Positions 1 through 5,021 of a DNA stretch of 8,468 bases are shown here, piece by piece. The stretch comes from DALYJJ01 sp031969915 (GTDB lineage: Bacteria > Acidobacteriota > Terriglobia > Bryobacterales > Bryobacteraceae): assembly GCA_031969915.1 (NCBI GenBank), contig DALYJJ010000210.1, positions 1-8,468 of the forward strand. Direction: 5' to 3'. How positions within the stretch are numbered: position 1 is the first letter of the stretch; the number at the start of each line of letters is the position of its first letter. Under the pieces are notes generated by a model, which worked only from the letters and a program-made list of their open reading frames with translations, was not told the DNA's origin and did no database searches. Both the position numbers and the translations under genes were made by a program.

Positions 1-624
1 CGGATGGAGTACAAGGCCGATTCCGGCGAGTTCGCACGGATGAAGCAGAGGGCACAGGCGCTGCCGAAGCCAGCCGCGCCCGCCAAGCCGCAGCCCGGGG
101 CCGGCGGGGCGCCGCCAAACGCGGCCGAAGTGTTGCCGAGCGGGCGGTTCAAGGACTATCGCGCCAATGAGTTCACGCTCCGCTTTCCGGATAACTGGGA
201 GGCGTTCGGCGATCAGACCGCGTCGTCGGTGACCATCGCGCCGCGGGCCGGGCTGCGCCAGGGCCAGAACGGGGTTCAGATCGGATACGGGATCATCGTC
301 AGCCAGCATGAACCGCCGCAGGGGCGGCGCGTGGATCTGAACCGCGATACGCAGGATCTGATCCGTCAGTTGCAACAAACCAACGCCGACATGACACCGG
401 CGCGCGAGGGCTCGCGCCGGGCGTCGGTGGATGGGAACCAGGCGTTGATCACCACTCTGTATTCGCGGTCTCCGTTTGAGGGACAGCGTGAGGTGGACAT
501 GTTGGTGACGGTGGCTCGTCCGGACCGGTTGTTCTACCTGGTGTTCATTGGTCCGGAGGGGGACTTCGGGAAGTTGCAGGGGGCGTATGAGGAGGTTTTG
601 AGGAGTGTGCGGTTCTCGCGGTAA
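1..624 (+). CDS. C-terminal part of an M48-family metalloprotease-like protein (5' end outside window)
   Basis: The reading frame is open from base 1 and ends at TAA 622-624. The Met at base 4 is probably internal, so about 207 residues of a longer protein are present. The opening stretch (YKADSGEFARMKQ, then a Pro/Ala-rich linker) resembles the segment that follows the zinc-protease domain in acidobacterial M48 (Ste24/HtpX-like) secreted peptidases. Residues about 45-206 form a compact domain (FKDYRANEFTLRFPDNW, VTIAPRAG, then VQIGYGIIVSQHEP) that ends in an F/Y-rich strand and a final helix. This domain type is familiar to me as the tail of such peptidases. The HEXXH catalytic motif would lie upstream of base 1 and is not seen. 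The gene appears to be host chromosome flanking the element. Family recognition is from memory and from the tail domain only. Confidence 0.6.
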   Translation, partial: RMEYKADSGEFARMKQRAQALPKPAAPAKPQPGAGGAPPNAAEVLPSGRFKDYRANEFTLRFPDNWEAFGDQTASSVTIAPRAGLRQGQNGVQIGYGIIVSQHEPPQGRRVDLNRDTQDLIRQLQQTNADMTPAREGSRRASVDGNQALITTLYSRSPFEGQREVDMLVTVARPDRLFYLVFIGPEGDFGKLQGAYEEVLRSVRFSR

Positions 625-960
625 TCAGATTTAACATAATATCCGTTAGCGGAAGTACCCCTCAGGCACGAACCCCAGAGCCGCCCTAAGTCTGCCCCCT
701 TCTCCCCCCTCGCCGGTGCCAGCCGGCGAGTTCGAATCCGAGGACCCCCTTAGACCAGCTTCGCTTCCTACGGTTTCCCGTGGAGAGCTCTAGGGCTCGC
801 GCGGGTATCAAGGAACCCGTCGCGGGGCGTTTGCCTGGCGCCAAGTCTTCCCGACCAAAGCCGGGCAAAACCTCGCGACCCAGCCGGAGGATTAGCGGCC
901 GGGCTCTTTCATTGTAGGGCTTCCGGACCCCCTCCGCGACCGCAACGCGAGGGTTTTTTC
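625..960. other. 336-base gene-free region between chromosomal gene and element; structured leader candidate
   Basis: I find no convincing protein gene here; a 60-codon minus-strand frame at 686-868 looks spurious. The left part (625-645) is locally AT-rich and holds CATAAT at 635-640, a fair -10 match without a good -35. An 8-bp perfect hairpin (CTCGCCGG 709-716 with CCGGCGAG 723-730, loop TGCCAG) is followed at once by TTCGAATCC, which resembles a tRNA T-loop, but no tRNA folds around it. GGACCCCCT occurs twice (742-750 and 925-933). The right end is a terminator-like hairpin abutting the next start codon. The stretch may hold the element's left attachment site, a small RNA or an attenuating leader. 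I could not match it to a riboswitch class I know. Confidence 0.5.
930..959 (+). terminator. Rho-independent terminator-like hairpin overlapping a Shine-Dalgarno sequence
   Basis: The 5' arm CCCTCCGCG (930-938) pairs with CGCGAGGG (946-953), leaving one bulged C and a 7-base loop, and is followed by six T (954-959). This is a textbook intrinsic terminator for plus-strand transcripts. It ends one base before ATG 961, and the GAGGG at 949-953 is also the only Shine-Dalgarno candidate for that gene. Transcript that reads through would have this ribosome site inside the stem. Two upstream segments could compete: CCTCGCG 871-877 is perfectly complementary to CGCGAGG 946-952, and CGGAGG 885-890 to CCTCCG 931-936. 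It could instead simply terminate an upstream transcript. Confidence 0.6.
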
Positions 961-1233
961 ATGGCCAAACCGTACCGGCCGAGTTACTCGGCCTTTGCCC
1001 TGTCCATCGGGGAAAGCGTCTTAGAACGCCTCCTCACCCACCTATTCGACGCCCGCCGCTGCTTCGTGTGCTGTCAGACGGGCTGGTGCGAACACCGCGA
1101 GCCGGAGATCGAGCTGGCGCTCGCCGAACGCGCGGCAGCGCGCCTGGGCGCGCCCGCCGCGCGGGAAACCACGCCCTGGCCGCAGATCGCGCTGCCCTTC
1201 GAGGCGGCCGAGGAAAGGGTGCGCCCATGCTGA
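961..1233 (+). CDS. Small Cys-rich protein of unknown function, possible zinc binder
   Basis: This 90-aa protein starts at ATG 961, seven bases after GAGGG (949-953), which lies in the terminator-like hairpin. Residues 34-45 hold the cluster CFVCCQTGWCEH (Cys34, Cys37, Cys38, Cys43, His45), spaced like a small metal-binding knuckle. The rest is an amphipathic N-terminal helix (about 11-31) and an Ala/Glu-rich helix (about 47-65), ending in a short Pro-rich tail. I recognise no family. It is the first gene of a seven-gene plus-strand run, and its last seven bases overlap the next start codon. Small zinc-knuckle proteins of this size are common in phage and plasmid early operons, so a regulatory or accessory role is plausible but unproven. 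Confidence 0.65.
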   Translation: MAKPYRPSYSAFALSIGESVLERLLTHLFDARRCFVCCQTGWCEHREPEIELALAERAAARLGAPAARETTPWPQIALPFEAAEERVRPC

Positions 1234-1421
1234 AACGCAACCTGCTCACCGCAGCCGCCGGCGCCGCCTTCTGCGGCGTGCCGGCAGGACTGTTCGCCCT
1301 GAGCCTGGTCTCGCCCGGCGCGGGCCTGATTGGCCTCGCCCTGGCGCTGGCCGCCTTCGCCAGCGGGGCCGCGGCGACCGCGCTGGTGCGGGCGGCGGAC
1401 GAAGAAGGGAGTGACCGGTGA
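1227..1421 (+). CDS. Small two-helix membrane protein
   Basis: This 64-aa protein starts at ATG 1227, preceded by AGGAAAGGG (1211-1219) at seven bases spacing. The same frame is open further upstream, but that part is Arg-rich and lies entirely over the preceding gene, so it was not used. After the basic start MLKR, residues about 6-30 and 32-54 are hydrophobic Ala/Leu/Gly-rich segments, consistent with two transmembrane helices joined by a very short SPGAG turn. A charged tail (RAADEEGSDR) follows. Its stop overlaps the start region of the replication-initiator-like gene. The role is unknown; a membrane tether for replication or a holin-like protein are two possibilities that the sequence cannot separate. 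Confidence 0.6.
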   Translation: MLKRNLLTAAAGAAFCGVPAGLFALSLVSPGAGLIGLALALAAFASGAAATALVRAADEEGSDR

Positions 1422-2782
1422 TGGCCTCCCCCTCCCGATCCGTTTCCCGCCCCGCCGCCGCCCCGGCGGACCGGCACCCCAGGAAGCAATTCACCTGCCC
1501 CCCGGCCGTCCCCTCGCGGCGGCCGGAACTGATGGCCGCGCTCGAAGTCGAAAGGTGGCGCAACGTGCCCGATGCCCTGTTTGAAATCATGCTCGCGCCG
1601 GAGCGTTCGGCGCGGGAACGGGTGTGGGCGGCCGTGCAGTACTACGCGCTCGCCCCAAATCACTGGGAAGTCGAAGAAATCAAAGGTCGTAAGGCCGCCG
1701 TTTGCAAGCTGCCGGACGGCCGGCGGCTGACTCAGTCCGTGCTCGCCGCGTGCACAAAATTGAGCCTCACCGCAGTCAATGCGGAGTTGACCAGGCTCGC
1801 GGAAATGGGCGCTATCACGTTGATTTACGGATACATAGCGCTCAACCCCAAGTGTGGTGATTTACCACAGGGCGAAGGAAAGGAGAATGAATTTTCACCC
1901 CGTGGTGAAAATTGGTCGCCTTTCGCGCTCTGGATGCGTCCGAAAACGCTCGAAAAACTGACCGCCGAACAGCAGCGAAAAGCGCTTGCACTCTTGGCCA
2001 CTCTCCACGACCGGTATGACGCTCGCCGCGCCCGCCTGGTCGAGGATCTGCGGAAGATCGTGCCACAGATCCTAGCCGCCGCGCAAGGGAAGAAAGTCCG
2101 GCTCCCGCACTGGCTCCGGACAGGCGAACAAAAGGAGGGCGAAAATATCGCGAAGAAAGTTCCGGTTAAGAAATCTACATTTTCACCACGGGGTGAAAAT
2201 CAAATTTCGGCACGGGGTGAAAGTCCATCCTTATTGCCTGAAGACAGAAGAGAAGACAGCGGGCGAGCGGGCGGGCGTAACGCTCCACAGGAGAGGGGGC
2301 GCGACCGGCAGCAGCCGCCCGCCCGCCCGCCGCTCACGCCCGCCGAGACGGCGCTCGCCGAGGGGATCGCCGGGCTCGGCCTGGCGATTACCGAAGACAA
2401 ACTCCCGGAGTTAGCCGCCGCGCTCGGCGATGTCCCGCTCCATCCGTTCGTCTGGCGGAAGATCGGGGAGAAGCTCGGGGAACGCCACCGCTTTCGCTCC
2501 GATTTCGGCTGCGTGCTCGCCGCCCTCCGGGACGCCGCCTCCGCGGAGTCCTCGCGCGCTCCGGGCGGGACGGCTTCCCCGCCCCGCCCGCAACCCGAAT
2601 CCGAATCCCTTATCGAGCGCCTGGCCGAGGACATCCGGAACCACCAGGCGCAGCCGGACAACCAGGATCTGGCCGAATGGCTGGCCGCCGCCCAGGACCT
2701 CCAGCCGGATCTCTACGCCCAGGCGCTGGCTCGGGCCGCGACGAAACCGGCCGAATTAGCCGCCCCGGGAGGCCGCCAATGA
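1421..2782 (+). CDS. Replication-initiator-like protein with winged helix-turn-helix domain
   Basis: The protein is 453 aa from ATG 1421; GTG 1418 in the same frame is an equally placed alternative, and AAGGGAG (1405-1411) serves both. Residues 1-37 are Ser/Pro/Arg-rich and probably disordered. Residues about 38-142 form a winged helix-turn-helix domain (ARERVWAAVQYYAL, then LTQSVLAACTKLSLTAVNAELTRL with the wing following), the type seen at the N-terminus of phage and plasmid replication initiators. Residues about 145-300 are a low-complexity linker carrying the peptide FSPRGEN twice (from F158 and F254) and a variant at 262-268. Each is encoded by a palindromic DNA repeat. Residues about 305-375 are a helical C-terminal domain, possibly for helicase loading. 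The arrangement recalls initiators such as lambda O, with DNA binding at the N-terminus and origin repeats inside the gene. No catalytic primase or nuclease motif is seen. The function is inferred from fold and context. Confidence 0.6.
   Translation: MASPSRSVSRPAAAPADRHPRKQFTCPPAVPSRRPELMAALEVERWRNVPDALFEIMLAPERSARERVWAAVQYYALAPNHWEVEEIKGRKAAVCKLPDGRRLTQSVLAACTKLSLTAVNAELTRLAEMGAITLIYGYIALNPKCGDLPQGEGKENEFSPRGENWSPFALWMRPKTLEKLTAEQQRKALALLATLHDRYDARRARLVEDLRKIVPQILAAAQGKKVRLPHWLRTGEQKEGENIAKKVPVKKSTFSPRGENQISARGESPSLLPEDRREDSGRAGGRNAPQERGRDRQQPPARPPLTPAETALAEGIAGLGLAITEDKLPELAAALGDVPLHPFVWRKIGEKLGERHRFRSDFGCVLAALRDAASAESSRAPGGTASPPRPQPESESLIERLAEDIRNHQAQPDNQDLAEWLAAAQDLQPDLYAQALARAATKPAELAAPGGRQ
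1859..2224. repeat. Palindromic repeat cluster inside the initiator-like gene; candidate replication origin
   Basis: There are four related sites. Site B (1890-1913) has 10-bp perfect inverted arms (AATTTTCACC and GGTGAAAATT) around CCGT. Site C (2179-2200) has 9-bp perfect arms around ACGG. The 20-bp core of C is the exact reverse complement of the core of B. Site D (2203-2224) matches C at 18 of 22 positions, mainly in its right half. Site A (about 1859-1876) is a weak copy in the same codon register. All are in frame: B and C both encode FSPRGEN with different codons, D encodes ISARGES, A encodes DLPQGE. Iteron-like sites within an initiator gene are a known origin layout in phages and plasmids. 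I see no other copy in the window. The origin role is inference. Confidence 0.6.
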
Positions 2783-3225
2783 AGCGGAACACCCCAGGAC
2801 GGGGTCTCGGTACCCCCCCAGCCGCCAGGGCGCTTCCCGCGCCCGCCATCCCCGAGCCCGGCGATGTCCTCCTGCTCTGGTACGCGGACGAATACACCGC
2901 CGAGGGCAACCACCGATACGCCCTGTGCCGGGTGCTGTACAGCTACCCGGCCGAGGCGCTCGCCGAGCTGGCGGGCTCCGACGCCCCCGCTCCGGAGACA
3001 CTGCTCGCCGCCGTGCTGGGGCGGATCGCCGAGCGCGGAGCCACGCACGCGGCCGTGCTCAGCAATCCCGCGAGCACCCCCAATGAGCACGGGCTCATGC
3101 TCCGGACACCGGAGGGCGTGTGGACCGACTCCCTCGGACGTCGCCTGGACGTAGCACTAGTGACCCGCGCCCGCGTCCGCACCGGGCGGCGGCGCGCCGC
3201 ACAGGAGGCCTCCCATGCGTCTTGA
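2779..3225 (+). CDS. Protein of unknown function
   Basis: The protein is 148 aa. The start is ATG 2779, which overlaps the previous stop as ATGA and follows GGGAGG at six bases; an open frame further upstream lies over the previous gene. After a Pro/Ala-rich leader (about 1-25), the middle reads GDVLLLWYADEYTAEGNHRYALCRVLYSYP. Ala/Leu-rich helices and a strand-like stretch (THAAVLSNPASTPNEHGLMLRTPEGVWTDS, split here by function only) follow, and the tail is Arg-rich. The mix suggests a small soluble alpha/beta protein. I recognise no family and see no catalytic motif. Its place just after the initiator-like gene, with coupled translation, suggests it belongs to the same early module. Confidence 0.6.
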   Translation: MKRNTPGRGLGTPPAARALPAPAIPEPGDVLLLWYADEYTAEGNHRYALCRVLYSYPAEALAELAGSDAPAPETLLAAVLGRIAERGATHAAVLSNPASTPNEHGLMLRTPEGVWTDSLGRRLDVALVTRARVRTGRRRAAQEASHAS

Positions 3226-3409
3226 CCGCGCCGATCTCCAGACCCAACTCGATTGGTGCGACCGCGAGCTGGCCCGGATGGCCGCGCAAACCGGCGCCCG
3301 AGCCCTGCTCACCGCCCTGGGCGAACAGGACCTGCTCCGGGAACGTGAACTGATCCAGGCGGAGCTGCGCAAACACCAGCCCGGCCCGCTGAAGGGGGGC
3401 CCGCGATGA
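3215..3409 (+). CDS. Small helical protein of unknown function
   Basis: This 64-aa protein starts at ATG 3215, six bases after a strong AGGAGG (3203-3208), and overlaps the end of the previous gene by 11 bases. Nearly the whole length reads as amphipathic helix (MRLDRADLQTQLDWCDREL, then an ALLTALGEQDLLRERELIQAELRK-type pattern), so a short coiled coil or dimer is likely. The tail is Pro/Gly-rich and basic. No family is recognised. It is translationally coupled to the following gene through an ATGA overlap. Confidence 0.55.
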   Translation: MRLDRADLQTQLDWCDRELARMAAQTGARALLTALGEQDLLRERELIQAELRKHQPGPLKGGPR

Positions 3410-3693
3410 GCGTCCGCAGCAGCTTCGAGGCGCACACGCGCTTCTCTTCACGGCACACGAAGATCGAGTACCAGGTGCTCTCGGTCGCGCCGGGCCCGGC
3501 GCTCAACCGCCGCACGCACCTCTTCCTGGTCGAAGTGGTCGAGCGGCTCGGCCCGTCAAACGGCGAACAGTGCTACGGAATGGAAAGCACCCTGACCGAG
3601 TTCCTGCCCGTCAACGCGGAGTTTTTCCGACATTGGTCGTTCGTGGCGGAAACAAGACGCAAGACGAGGCGTTTCGGAAGGAAGGCGTCCTGA
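3406..3693 (+). CDS. Protein of unknown function
   Basis: The protein is 95 aa. ATG 3406 overlaps the preceding TGA (ATGA) and sits a few bases after a GGGGGG run. The first half alternates hydrophobic and charged residues in a beta-like way (TKIEYQVLSVAPG, then RRTHLFLVEVVERLG), followed by EQCYGMESTLTEFLPVNAEFF. The tail RRKTRRFGRK is strongly basic and could contact nucleic acid. The small size, beta pattern and basic end would suit a minor DNA-interacting protein, but I recognise no family. Its stop overlaps the HNH gene start by one base (TGATG). Confidence 0.55.
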   Translation: MSVRSSFEAHTRFSSRHTKIEYQVLSVAPGPALNRRTHLFLVEVVERLGPSNGEQCYGMESTLTEFLPVNAEFFRHWSFVAETRRKTRRFGRKAS

Positions 3694-4133
3694 TGCCCAT
3701 CCGGCCGGAGCTGCGCCATCTCTACACGGGCCCGGAATGGACCGCCGTCCGGGCCCGCATCCTCGAACGGGCCGAGCACGCTTGCGAACGGTGCGGCAAG
3801 CCGAACCTGGCCCGGGTGCTCGCCGCGGTCAACGATCCGGCCGGCCGCTGGACCCCCGGTCCAAACGCCGAATGGAGAGACCGGGAAGGGCGTCCTTGCC
3901 CCCGCCCGTACCGCACCAAGACGCTCAAATGGGTGCGCGTCGTGCTGACCTGCGCGCACCTGAACCACAACCCAACCGACAACCGGGCAGAGAACCTCCA
4001 AGCCCTCTGCCAGCGCTGCCACCTGGAGCACGATCAGGAGTTCCACCAGGCGAACGCCCGGCGCACACGGGCCCGCAAGCGCGGTCAACTGTGGCTTAGC
4101 CAGGAAATCGAGAATATCTCCCCGCCCTGGTAG
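3693..4133 (+). CDS. HNH endonuclease
   Basis: The protein is 146 aa. ATG 3693 was chosen because GGAAGGAAGG (3676-3685) precedes it by seven bases and it overlaps the previous stop as TGATG; the frame is open upstream only over the previous gene. The zinc ligands are Cys31-x2-Cys34 and Cys106-x2-Cys109. The HNH core is CAHLNH (Cys87, His89, Asn91, His92), then N97/N100 in TDNRAENLQALC, and closing CH (His110). These are the expected features of an HNH nuclease that makes metal-dependent breaks in DNA. The C-terminus is Arg-rich. Stand-alone HNH proteins of this size are common in phages, often next to packaging genes, and also in plasmids. Here it closes the plus-strand run and faces the sigma-factor operon, only 22 bases away. 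Confidence 0.85.
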   Translation: MPIRPELRHLYTGPEWTAVRARILERAEHACERCGKPNLARVLAAVNDPAGRWTPGPNAEWRDREGRPCPRPYRTKTLKWVRVVLTCAHLNHNPTDNRAENLQALCQRCHLEHDQEFHQANARRTRARKRGQLWLSQEIENISPPW

Positions 4134-4155
4134 AGCCGCTCCCTGGGGTCCGGAC
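4134..4155. other. 22-base convergent junction
   Basis: The plus-strand HNH gene and the minus-strand sigma gene end 22 bases apart. The only symmetry is the short palindrome GTCCGGAC, with no T-run on either strand. No intrinsic terminator is visible, so transcripts from the two sides may overlap through their 3' ends. Confidence 0.4.
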
Positions 4156-4719
4156 TCACGCCGCCAACGGGAGATCCGGCCCCAGATCCCGGCCCGAGTC
4201 CGAGAGAGCGCCACGCAGGCGCTCGATGGCCTGCTTCTGCAGGCGGTGCACCGCGCGCGGGGTGACGTCAAACCGCGCCGCGATCTCCGACCAGCTCAAG
4301 CCCTCGAAGAAGTACAGCCGGAGCATACTGTGTTCTCGATCTGGCAACCGCAAGAGAGCAGCCTTGAGCCGGGACAGGGCGAAGTGATCCTGCATCTCGG
4401 GAGCCACCGCCGGATGTTCGGCCACGGCCACGTCCTCAAGCGAGTACTCGCGCCTCCGCACCGCCGGAGAGCGCATCCTCCGGTAGGCCCAGTGTTGCTC
4501 CCGCAGATGGTCGAGAATGTGCCCACGCACGATCCTGCGCGCGTAAGCCTGGAACGGCACTCCACGCCGCGCATCCCAGCGCTCGGCGGCCACCATCAGT
4601 CCCATCGACCCCTGCTGAATCAAGTCGTCGAGATCGAGCACCATGTTGGCGCGCCAGATGCGCCGGGCCTCCTGTTCGGCGAGCGCCAGGTGTTCGATGA
4701 CTAGGGTGTTGCGGCGCAA
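4156..4719 (-). CDS. Sigma-70 family RNA polymerase sigma factor, FliA/WhiG-like, element-encoded
   Basis: The protein is 187 aa from a TTG start at 4719. That start sits seven bases after GGAGG (minus strand, 4727-4731) and gives the normal N-terminus RNTLVIEHLALAEQEARRIW. The upstream open frame lies over the previous gene and is low complexity. Region 2 is clear: LDLDDLIQQGSMGLMVAAERWD (core binding, about 28-49; the run is a single helix pair) followed by FQAYARRIVRGHILDHLRE (-10 recognition, about 56-74). Region 4 spans about 117-170: RLPDREHSMLRLYFFEGLSW, then the helix-turn-helix SEIAARFDVTPRAVHRLQKQ and AIERLR. The linker is short with no obvious region 3, so it is smaller than typical FliA. 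It should direct host RNA polymerase to element promoters. It is the last gene of a three-gene minus-strand operon. Confidence 0.85.
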   Translation of the reverse strand: MRRNTLVIEHLALAEQEARRIWRANMVLDLDDLIQQGSMGLMVAAERWDARRGVPFQAYARRIVRGHILDHLREQHWAYRRMRSPAVRRREYSLEDVAVAEHPAVAPEMQDHFALSRLKAALLRLPDREHSMLRLYFFEGLSWSEIAARFDVTPRAVHRLQKQAIERLRGALSDSGRDLGPDLPLAA

Positions 4720-5021
4720 CCCGCATCCTCCGAGTTCCCGGCGGGATCCGCGACGTGGAGAGACAGCGCTTGACGGCAGAACGCCTGTTGGACCGCGAAC
4801 CTCGGATCGGCACTGGCCATCTGGCGAGAGACCACGAGATCCGCCAACAGTTCCACCCAGCCGATCAGATTCCTGTTGAGCCACTCCGAATGCCGCGTCA
4901 CGAAGTGGTGCTGGGCCTCAGTCATCAGCACCCGCCACTGGCGGGTATCCCGGCCGGGGTCCATCAGCGGATCCACGCGGCCGTCAATGACCAGGCCGCA
5001 CAACAGACACGAGGCAGTCAC
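4701..5021 (-). CDS. Small Cys/His protein of unknown function, possible zinc finger
   Basis: The protein is 106 aa. Its GTG start at 5021 overlaps the stop of the 439-aa gene as GTGA, so translation is probably coupled. Cys5-x2-Cys8 near the N-terminus and His38/His39-x4/5-His44 (AQHHFVTRH) have the spacing of a C2H2-like zinc site. The middle (HSEWLNRNLIGWVELLADLVV) reads as a helix, and the C-terminal third is loosely ordered. I recognise no family. It lies directly upstream of the sigma factor and overlaps it by 19 bases. It could be a partner or anti-sigma-like regulator, because zinc-containing anti-sigma proteins exist, but nothing in the sequence proves that. Confidence 0.6.
   Translation of the reverse strand: MTASCLLCGLVIDGRVDPLMDPGRDTRQWRVLMTEAQHHFVTRHSEWLNRNLIGWVELLADLVVSRQMASADPRFAVQQAFCRQALSLHVADPAGNSEDAGCAATP
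4727..4731 (-). promoter_or_regulatory. Ribosome binding site deciding the TTG start of the sigma gene
   Basis: GGAGG read on the minus strand lies seven bases before TTG 4717-4719. No ATG or GTG in that frame falls between it and the first conserved residues of region 2. The site sits inside the end of the upstream 106-aa gene, so the two genes overlap by 19 bases. Confidence 0.7.

Noticed and set aside
650..760. tRNA gene suggested by GTTCGAATCC at 730-739
   Set aside because: The flanking bases do not form a T-stem on either strand, and no acceptor, D or anticodon arm can be folded.
686..868. 60-codon open frame on the minus strand in the gene-free region
   Set aside because: It has no ribosome site and a very basic composition, and it crosses the strong hairpin at 709-730.
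840..930. c-di-GMP-I riboswitch suggested by CAAAGCC and GGCAAAA segments
   Set aside because: The order and spacing of the conserved segments are wrong and the core GACGCAAAGCC is not intact.
1034..1663. 209-codon open frame on the minus strand
   Set aside because: It is Arg/Pro/Ala-rich low-complexity sequence opposite three plus-strand genes with good ribosome sites and stop/start overlaps.
3573..4271. 232-codon open frame on the minus strand
   Set aside because: It lies opposite the HNH gene, which has clear zinc and catalytic residues, and crosses into the end of the sigma gene.
4720..4884. 55-residue N-terminal extension of the sigma factor
   Set aside because: It is low-complexity sequence overlapping the 106-aa gene. 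The TTG at 4719 has a well-spaced GGAGG and gives the normal family N-terminus.
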